Below are positions 55,401-64,000 of a stretch of 64,000 bases of DNA, piece by piece; within the stretch, counting starts at the first letter, position 1, and every line of letters begins with the position of its first letter. Under the pieces are notes generated by a model. The model saw only the letters and a list, made by a program, of their open reading frames with translations. It had not been told where the DNA came from and searched no databases. Both the position numbers and the translations under genes were made by a program. The DNA lies in contig NC_059072.1 of the NCBI RefSeq assembly GCF_020497125.1, positions 277,246,045-277,310,044 of the forward strand. The letters run 5' to 3'. Origin of the DNA: Mauremys mutica (taxonomy: Eukaryota > Chordata > Testudines > Geoemydidae).

Positions 55401-56687
55401 GTTTGAACTCTCAGTGTGCACTAAATTGCTAAGAGCAGAAAAAAGCATGAGAGAAGATAGGTGGAGAACAGGAAGCTCAGTAGCTAAATGCTTCTCCTCA
55501 CAAAATTTTCTGCATGTGAATGAGTTTCAGATACTACTGTGATAAGTGCAGTATAGGAACCTATATAAAACAAAAGAGAATGACCACACCACAGATTAAG
55601 TGAGGGGTGCAAGAACATTTTCTGGCTTGATGGAGGATGATGTAGAGGCATACAGAGTGATTTTGCAGCAACCACAGAGCAGGTCAGCTTGAGAACACTG
55701 ACCCATACCCTCCAGGTGACCGGAAGAGAAGGATAAGTTATATAACTACGTGCCAGGCAGGAAAAGCCCTCTTTTACTTTGACCAGGAGGAGCAGCACCC
55801 ACCCTTCCACCCATGAAAGTAGTGAAGTACCTGGTCAGGATCTGATGTGGGCATTGTGCTAGTTCCTCCTCTCTCTGAGGTCTGGGAAGGAATTTTTTGC
55901 TCCCTGGCAGATTGGCTTAGGTTACATGGTTTGTTTGTTTTTCACCTTCCCCATGGCAGGATCACAGGGGAGAAGGGGTGTTAGTTGTGGGAAACATGGA
56001 ACAGGATTTAGGCTATGATTTCACAACTCATTATGCTGATGTGGGGCGGATTTCCAGTGCAGTTACTCCATAGGGACAGGATACAGCAATTAGATAAGTG
56101 GTTTGGTAACTGATTTAAATGAGTCTTTGTTGAAGGAGTGTATATGGGGTGAGGGGGCAATTCAGGGCTCCTATGACTGTCACTGTAGGAAGTCCCCCTC
56201 CCCGCCCTTTATAGCCAATTTTAACCCTCATTTAGGGGAAAGGAGCAGGGGAAAGTGCAGTCACAGAAGATGGTGGACAGGGGACCAGGATAGGTAACAG
56301 GGAGAGCCAATGGAAGCCTTCTGGATATATATTGAAATGATAATGGAATTAGTTACACGGTACATGTTTATCTGCCAAGTACTCTCAAACAGTTAATAAT
56401 AAAATTGTGACCTAATTAAATCACATCCAGGGTGTCCTGTCCTTCTTCCGCCATGGTCAGATAACAGAACATGACACAGGACACCACAAATGCTTCCTCT
56501 TCCCAGTTGTATTGATAGTCTGACATTTACATTACAAGGAAGAATTGATGTTAAGGGGTGTCAGTTTAGCTGACAAAAGCTCTCACTTGGTATCCAATTT
56601 AATTGGAAGCTAAGTAGCCCTCCTTTTAATCTAAGGAACAAAGATAGGTAAATTTTATACACAAAATAACCATGCATTTTATTTAGA
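55401..56687. other. No gene recognised
   Basis: The 108-codon minus frame at 55484-55810 has no known motif. A GC-richer part at 55860-56310, containing a TTTATAGCC box at about 56208 downstream of a C-rich run, could be an unidentified LTR but I cannot show ends or TSDs. Confidence 0.45.
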
Positions 56688-56695
56688 GTATATAA

Positions 56696-57029
56696 CAGAG
56701 GTCGGCAACGTCTGGCACCGGGCTCGCCAGGGTAAGCACCTTGGCGGGCCGGGCCAGTTTGCTTACCTGCTGCGTCGGCAGGTTCAGCCGACCGCGGCTC
56801 CTACTGGCTGCAGTTTGCCATCCCAGGCCGATGGGGGTGGCAGGAAGCCGCGGCCAGCACATCCCTCGCCCACGCCACTTCCCACCGCCCCCATTGGCCT
56901 GGGACGGCGAACCGCAGCCAGTGGGAGCTGCGGTCATCTGAACCTGCTGACGCGACAGATAAACAAACTGGCCTGGCCCGCCAAGGTGCTTACCCTGGCG
57001 AGCCGCATGCCAGAGGTTGCCGACCCCTA
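56696..57029. mobile_element. hAT fold-back MITE (334 bp), perfect 8-bp TSD
   Basis: The ends are CAGAGGTCGGCAACGTCTGG and CCAGAGGTTGCCGACCCCTA. The halves are near-complementary (TTGGCGGGCCGGGCCAGTTT versus AAACTGGCCTGGCCCGCCAA). The TSD GTATATAA is identical at 56688-56695 and 57030-57037. It is the best-preserved member of the CAGGGGTCGGCAAC subfamily here. Confidence 0.95.
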
Positions 57030-57037
57030 GTATATAA

Positions 57038-58596
57038 TCTAACAGTATGTTTTGAGGTATTAAAGACTATTAACTCAACTAATTATCCTTGTATAAAATT
57101 TACCTATTAAAAATTATTATGCATTTGCTAGAGGAGCTTCCCCAGTTTTCCCCTACACTGTATGCATTTGATATTCCTTCTTAAAGCTGGTAAAATTATT
57201 ATTAAGAGAAGATTAATGGTTAACATCTAAGTCAAAATTTCATGCTACTTTAAAATCCAGACAGACACAATTCATATAAAACCTTATGCTATCTCTCATG
57301 CAGCTGTGGGAAAACACATTTGTATTATAAAGTGTATCACTTTTATGCTTCAGCTAACTCCCTTCCTAACATGCAGGTTGACAAGTGATATGGTGTTCCT
57401 CATGGAATACCCTGTGAACATGCTAGTTCTCCAGTATGTCTAAGAATGTAAGTTACTTAGAATCACCATTGAGATATTGGGAATTATCAAGAAGATAATT
57501 GAGGTTTCTACCAGGGTATCAAAAAGGTGTGGCAATATATTACATTAGGCAGATATTTCACCTGAGATCAATGTTAAGGTGCAATGATAAAGGAATTGTA
57601 AATATGACATGATGGAGCATAGTTTGTATTATCTCTTGCTGACTCCACATTTAATATGCTCATTTTACAAGGAAAATAATGTTTGTTTTTCACTTAATTG
57701 CTAGCCCTGGAAACTAAACGTCAGATCTTAAAGTGAAACTGATTTATTTTCAATTTCTGAACCACTACCATTAAGAATTTGTAGTCAGAATGTAGGTTAA
57801 CAATTCTGTTGATAAGGCGCGAGCCGGGAAAGAATTCTTTCCAATCTGCAATGGTTGTATTGGCTCCGTAATGGTACCAGAAGTTCTACAAAAATTCTTC
57901 ATATACAAATTGATCACCCTAACATTGAGAAAAAACCAATTATGTTAAAACAGAAACAGCCAACATTTTTTCTAATGTAAATCTTAACAAGTTAACAAGC
58001 TAAGAAGTGGGGGAAAACTGGATTTTTTTTGTTGTTGCAAAAATGTTCAAACATCTGTTTATATTTGCAGTATATTCATGTAATTAGACACAGGAATTTG
58101 TCTCAAAACAGAATTTTGTATACTTTTGCACTGAAAAACCAAAAGTGCTCAAACACTTTTCCAATCCAAATGAAAATTGTTTCACTTTACACACAATTTT
58201 TTTAAAAAATAAGATTAATCTTAAATCCACAATTTGAATGAGACAGTACTCAAATTTAAATTTTGTAAAGTGCAGCATTTATTTCCACAAATTCTAAATT
58301 CTAGAGAATATGCAAGCCACAGCTTCTAGTATTCTTAAGCCTGTTTTACTTTGTTTCAGGACAGTCTACAATCTAGGACATTTTCTGTGAGCATATGTTA
58401 GTGGTTCTTTAATTTATTTATCTAATTTATTTTATAATCCAGAAATTTTGTTTGGCTGAATGGCTTATATTGCAGAGACAGAAGATAGAAGGAACAATAA
58501 ATGCAAGTCTATAGAAGCTAGGCTCTGATGAATTTGTAGACACCATTTTCTAACTCACAAGAATCCTTTACTCTCTCCTTCAGATCACCTAGGTCA
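57038..58596. other. No gene recognised
   Basis: AT-rich DNA without recognised repeats. Short frames such as 58084-58278 (64 codons) have no motif. Confidence 0.5.
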
Positions 58597-58755
58597 GGGT
58601 TTCCCAAACTTGGTTTGCAGCTTGTTTGGGGTAAGCCCGTGGCGGGCTGTGAGACACTTTGTTTATGTGAGCATCTGCAGATATCTGCAGCTCCCAGTTT
58701 GCCGTTCCCGGCCAATGGGAGCTGTGGGAAGCAGTGCGGATCGGGCCACCACTTC
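58597..58755. mobile_element. Truncated hAT MITE
   Basis: The left end CAGGGTTTCCCAAACTTGGT matches the element at 271-581, and GGCCAATGGGAGCTG in the middle is also shared. The right half and right end are missing, so no TSD can be expected. Confidence 0.8.
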
Positions 58756-59377
58756 CCACAACAAAAGTACTCAAAAGTATTTTATCCTTTTCTCACCTGG
58801 AAAAATTCAAATGGGGGTTAGAGGGGCAAGAGAAGACCAACATGAAAGAGACTCTCAAGGGCATAGATTTAATTTAAATAAATCATTTCTATATATTTCC
58901 TAACAAAAAGGCAAGAGAAAGACAGACAGATTTCCATTTGTTTTTACTACAGAAATTGAAGAGCAGAAACAAACATTAAGCTCCAGGAGATCAAGACCTC
59001 CAAAAGGAAACCTCATGCAACAGGGTAAAGAATTGTAATTTCTTTTTAGCAATGCTGACACAACCTTTTAAATGTTATCATGTTTTCACATTTTGTATTG
59101 AGCAATTTCATGCTCTAGAAGTTTTGTGTTTCCTTGAAATTTCAAGGTAAAATTATTTGTTATTCTTGTTGTTGTGCATCTGTATTATAGAAGTTCTGAC
59201 CAGAGGCCCCAAGCAGGATCAGTGCCATGTTGCAATGAGAGCTGTCAAACATATTTAAGAGGCAGTGCCTGCTCAAGAAGTGCTTTGAGTCTAAGCTCTG
59301 ATCCTGCAATTGGCAGAATCTTACAGAGATCCACTGAAATCAATCAGGCTCCAAAAATGTTCAGTTCACCAATGTAG
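58756..59377. other. No gene seen
   Basis: AT-rich and unrecognised, apart from a weak GATCCTGCAATTGGCAGA stretch near 59300. Confidence 0.5.
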
Positions 59378-60010
59378 ATTCATAGATTGTAAATCCAGAA
59401 GGGGCCATTGTCTCATCTAGTCTGACCTCCTGCATAGCACAAGCCAAAGGAATTCCCTGATTTTTATTTCTGTTTGAACTAGAGAATATATTTTAGAAAA
59501 ACATCTAGTCATGACAAAAAATTTCAGAGATGAAGAAATTAAGTTGTTCCAATGGTTAATTACTCTCACTCTTAAAAAGGTGTGCCTTATTTCTAGTGTG
59601 AATTTATATTGCATCAGCTTTCAGCCACTGGATCTTGTTATACCTTTGAATGCCAGACTGAAGAGGCTTCTATCAAATTTCTGTTCTCCATGTAGGTAAC
59701 TGATAGACTCATCAAGTTACCTCTTGAAATATTTTTTTCTTTCTTAAGATAAATAGATCAAACTCCTTGAGTCTCACTGTAGAGTATACATTCCAATCAT
59801 TTAATCAATCTTGTGATTCAGAGAAGAACCCTCTCCAATTTATCAACATCCTTCTTGAATTGTAGGCTCCAGAACTCACCACAGTATTCCTCTAGTGGTC
59901 CCATCACTATGGATTCCAGAGGCTATATAACTTCCCTACTCAATATTCCCCTGTTTATACATCTAAGGATCATATTAGTCCTTTTGGCCACATACCACCC
60001 AAGTATTTTA
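59378..60010 (-). mobile_element. Old CR1 fragment, minus strand
   Basis: The reversed 3' end begins with TAGATTCATAGATTGTAAATC and TCATCTAGTCTGACCTCCTG, and continues through the reversed C-terminal block (ACCCTCTCCAATTTATCAAC near 59830, CACAGTATTCCTCTAGTGG near 59880, TTAGTCCTTTTGGCCAC near 59976). Its frame at 59417-59614 keeps the RVINHWN motif, the equivalent of VVKHWN. It is more diverged than the other CR1 copies. Confidence 0.8.
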
Positions 60011-60083
60011 TACAAAGTGTAACAGCTTCAACAGGAAAGATTGAAAAAGAGACACTCCAGCATACTGAGTAGTCTGGTGGCTA

Positions 60084-60200
60084 GTAGGGTTGGCAACTCT
60101 TCAGGATTGTCCTGGAGTCTCCAGGAATGAAAGATTAATCTTTAATTAATGATTGTAGCATGTGATGAAACCTCCAGAGGTATGTCCAACTAAAATTGGC
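60084..60200. repeat. Short dispersed repeat
   Basis: AGGGTTGGCAACTCTTCAGG, then TCCTGGAGTCTCCAGGAA, then AAAGATTAATCTTTAATTAA, then GTGATGAAACCTCCAGAGG. I recognise this as a common turtle repeat. It holds three small palindromes in a row; a MITE origin is possible. Confidence 0.55.
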
Positions 60201-60202
60201 AA

Positions 60203-61978
60203 ACTCATGCAGGTTAAGGGGACACCAAGGAGAGCAGGGACTCAAAGCTCAACCTCCCACATCCCAGGTGAATGGCCTAATGGCACAAGTGGGGTGCCAT
60301 CTCCTCCTCTTTTAGGAACCTCACCTGAAAAAAAGAGTTTTCCAGAACTATTCCACAAGTTTGTGCCAAATTCACAAATAGTGCAGTCAGCCCCAAACTG
60401 CATTTTTGGAAAATAAAGTATTTGCCCCCTAAAAATTTCACCCAGCTTTACTAGTGATAACTGTCTATGGAATGAAAGGTCTAAGGTTTGATACCTACTC
60501 CTGAGTATGTGTAAATTAAATTACTATTTTTATTATTTTGCAAAGAATTTATTTATAAGAAACAAAAAAGGTACCTATTCCAGGCTTTCAGCAATTATTT
60601 CTTTAAAACACACATATAGAAGGAAAAAATCAAGAAAACAAATGCATGCTTACTCAGAACTCAAACTCCTAACATAGTGGAGATAAGGAACTACTACAAC
60701 ATGGTTGGTCAATAGGTGGACTGTGGACCACAAAAACTTTATTTATTTATTATTATAATTATTCTTATTGTGGTGTGAAAAATGTTTCTCTTAAGTCTGG
60801 ATCTTGAGTATACCTTGACCAAGAAGTTTAGACTATGACAAAAAATAATTTACTACTCCTGTACTACAAACATGTACAGTAATGAGATGAAAGAAAACCG
60901 TACTCCATTTATGTTGATCATGCCTATGGAGTACATGATTGCATGCACTACAAGACACTTGAAGTCACCCCTGCTGCTCACAATAACATGCTGTAATTCC
61001 AAAAAGACAGACAGGCAGCCCTTATAAACAAACTCAAAAGTAACACCTTAGACTCTGAATACATTATCATGAAAATAATTTCTCTGCAATAGTTAGAGGG
61101 GTAAAAATATAGAGCAGCCCTTCCAATAAATTGCTTTTATAAAGTGAATAGTTCAGTGTATGTGAGCACAAATATGGAAGTGCATACACTAAGTTGCATT
61201 ACCAACAGTTTCCCACACAATTACTTCCTATCCTAAGTATATAAACAAAAGTGTGGTACAGTATTGTACATATGCATGTGAAGGCAAACACTGACATTTT
61301 AAAATTATGAACAGCCTGTGTATACGTAGTTTTGATTTTGTATGTCTATTGCACTGTAGTGCAAATATATCCCCTGGTGTTTTTCATGGATTTTCAGTTT
61401 TGTAGCTTTAAATATGATTAATGGTATTAATGGGTTGCTTTTTGTAACATATTCAAAACAGATTTCCCCACTACTAATGAATGCCTTATTTGTTTTAACT
61501 GTTATGATTGGCCTTCAGAAGCAGAAGAAATAGTCTTTGCAAATATGATGGAATTGTAAAGATTTATTTTGATATTGTGATATTCTAGCAGTGCAGCATT
61601 TGAATACTGTGACTGAAGAGGCACATTCAGTATTAGTCCTCATATCAGTTGTGAATAAAATGCTTTAAAACATAACAGTCATTTGCAGCAATGGTACAGC
61701 AGATGAAAAGTCCTTGAAAGACATGCACATAATGAAAACAAAAAAGTAAATTGAATATATATATGCAGGTTGTTTACCTGCAGGTTGTTTACCTGTTTTA
61801 AATAAAATAAAATATCAACCAACATCCCTATTAGGACAAATCTGATGCTGCTTTTAGTGAGAATTCAACATTCAAAACAGATACTAACAGTAGGGAAAAC
61901 TGCATCTCAGATTGTCCTAAAAGATTTTCTGTGGCTATTTCTGGAGTCCAAGTACTTTGAACAAGACTGGTCCTATAC
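60203..61978. other. No gene recognised; one 15-bp tandem duplication
   Basis: CAGGTTGTTTACCTG is repeated head to tail at about 61767-61796 and is itself palindromic at its ends (CAGGT/ACCTG). A short A/T-rich run (TTTATTTATTATTATAAT) is at about 60738. Nothing else is seen. Confidence 0.55.
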
Positions 61979-62292
61979 CAGAGATTGGCAACCTTTGGCA
62001 CACGGCTCACCAGAGTAAGCATCCTGGCAGGCTGGGCCGGTTTGTTTACCTGCCACGTCTCGGCCGATCACAGCTCCCACTGGCCGCGGTTCACCACTCC
62101 AGGCCAGTGGGGATGTCGGGAAGTGGCAGCCAGCACTTCCCTCAGCCTGCGCTGCTTCCCGCAGCCCCCATTGGCCTGGAGCGGCGAACTGTGCAGCCAG
62201 TGGGAGCCACGATCAGCCGAACCTGCGGACGTGGCAGGTAAACAAACCTGGCTTACCCTGGCAAGCCGCGTGCCAAAGGTTGCCGATCCCTG
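61979..62292. mobile_element. hAT fold-back MITE, TSD not preserved
   Basis: The ends are CAGAGATTGGCAACCTTTGG and CCAAAGGTTGCCGATCCCTG, with a self-complementary interior as in 56696-57029. The adjacent 8-mers TCCTATAC and GGTTAGGG do not match, so the TSD has decayed or the flank is rearranged. Confidence 0.88.
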
Positions 62293-63571
<1,279 letters not shown>

Positions 63572-64000
63572 GGTGCTTATTCTATATATCCATAACCCAT
63601 GACTATAGAGAGAAGTTCTAAAAAAAAGCAACATTCATCAAAAAACTGCATCACCTCTAAAATTTTGGACAATTTTCTACACCCAGCCCATTAATGCACA
63701 AGTAGAATCTGCCTAACCTTCAACTCTTTATTATTATTTTTTTTACAATAAAATTAATTTCCATCATTTAGACTGTTCCTGTCTAGGACGTCTTTAGAAA
63801 CAGGATGAACCCAGTTCCAAAATAGGAAATATTTTGCTACAGCCTATTATTTCTATTCACAATTGCTTTTGTTAAATCATCAAGATGTATCTCCTGAAAT
63901 CACAATAGCCTGATTCCCCAAAAGCAGTAAAATTCCTCTTATTTCATTCCTCTTGCACAAATACAGAATACATGCAAAGAAACTTGCACAAATACAGAAT
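63572..64000. other. No gene seen
   Basis: AT-rich sequence to the window edge. CTTGCACAAATACAGAATAC at 63953 is repeated at 63982-64000, a short direct repeat that may continue beyond the window. Confidence 0.5.

Overview
The window looks like a vertebrate intergenic region, most likely from a turtle (Testudines). It is AT-rich, no open reading frame longer than about 250 codons looks like a host gene, and recognisable sequence is dominated by interspersed repeats: CR1 LINEs, hAT-type fold-back MITEs, PIF/Harbinger elements, several LTR families, one Ty3/Gypsy copy and one older non-CR1 LINE. The combination of CR1 tails made of ATTCTATG-like units, hAT MITEs starting CAGGGGTCGGCAAC and Harbinger ends reading GGGTAYGTCTACAC is what I know from turtle genomes. 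A crocodilian source is not fully excluded. I recognise no host exon, tRNA, rRNA or CRISPR.

Layout. 1-1405: CR1 (minus) split by a hAT MITE. 1406-9398: mostly unrecognised AT-rich DNA. 9399-11096: an LTR containing a second solo LTR with a 5-bp target-site duplication (TSD), then a rearranged hAT MITE. 16049-17059: 1-kb hAT element with an 8-bp TSD. 17937-20700: CR1 (minus) interrupted by a 2.1-kb non-autonomous Harbinger element. 21076-24115: an old LINE (minus) entered by CR1 (plus), which was itself entered by a hAT MITE and carries a Harbinger scrap. 25084-25735: two separate large palindromes, one a retro-inserted inverted duplication with a 12-bp TSD. 26620-31247: LTR, hAT and LTR. 31248-34160: composite Harbinger with a nearly complete DDE transposase on the minus strand and a deleted transposase remnant on the plus strand. 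37640-40509: Gypsy element with both LTRs and a perfect 5-bp TSD but no integrase. 42765-47354: three LTRs, one splitting a CR1. 49561-51340: CR1 (plus) with a 253-codon reverse transcriptase C-terminal frame and two nested insertions. 53137-55400: CR1 (minus) with a nested hAT-like element. 56696-63571: further hAT, CR1 and LTR copies.

No genes here work together as a pathway. The interest lies in the insertion record. Nearly every nested insertion can be ordered in time from its TSDs. The hAT TSDs share a central TA (6 of 7), which points to Buster-type hAT transposases. The Harbinger, Gypsy and CR1 coding regions all carry stops, frameshifts or truncations, so none looks active as it stands. 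I did not find evidence of a new functional system. Coordinates of elements with TSDs are exact to the base as read by eye; others are approximate and marked so.
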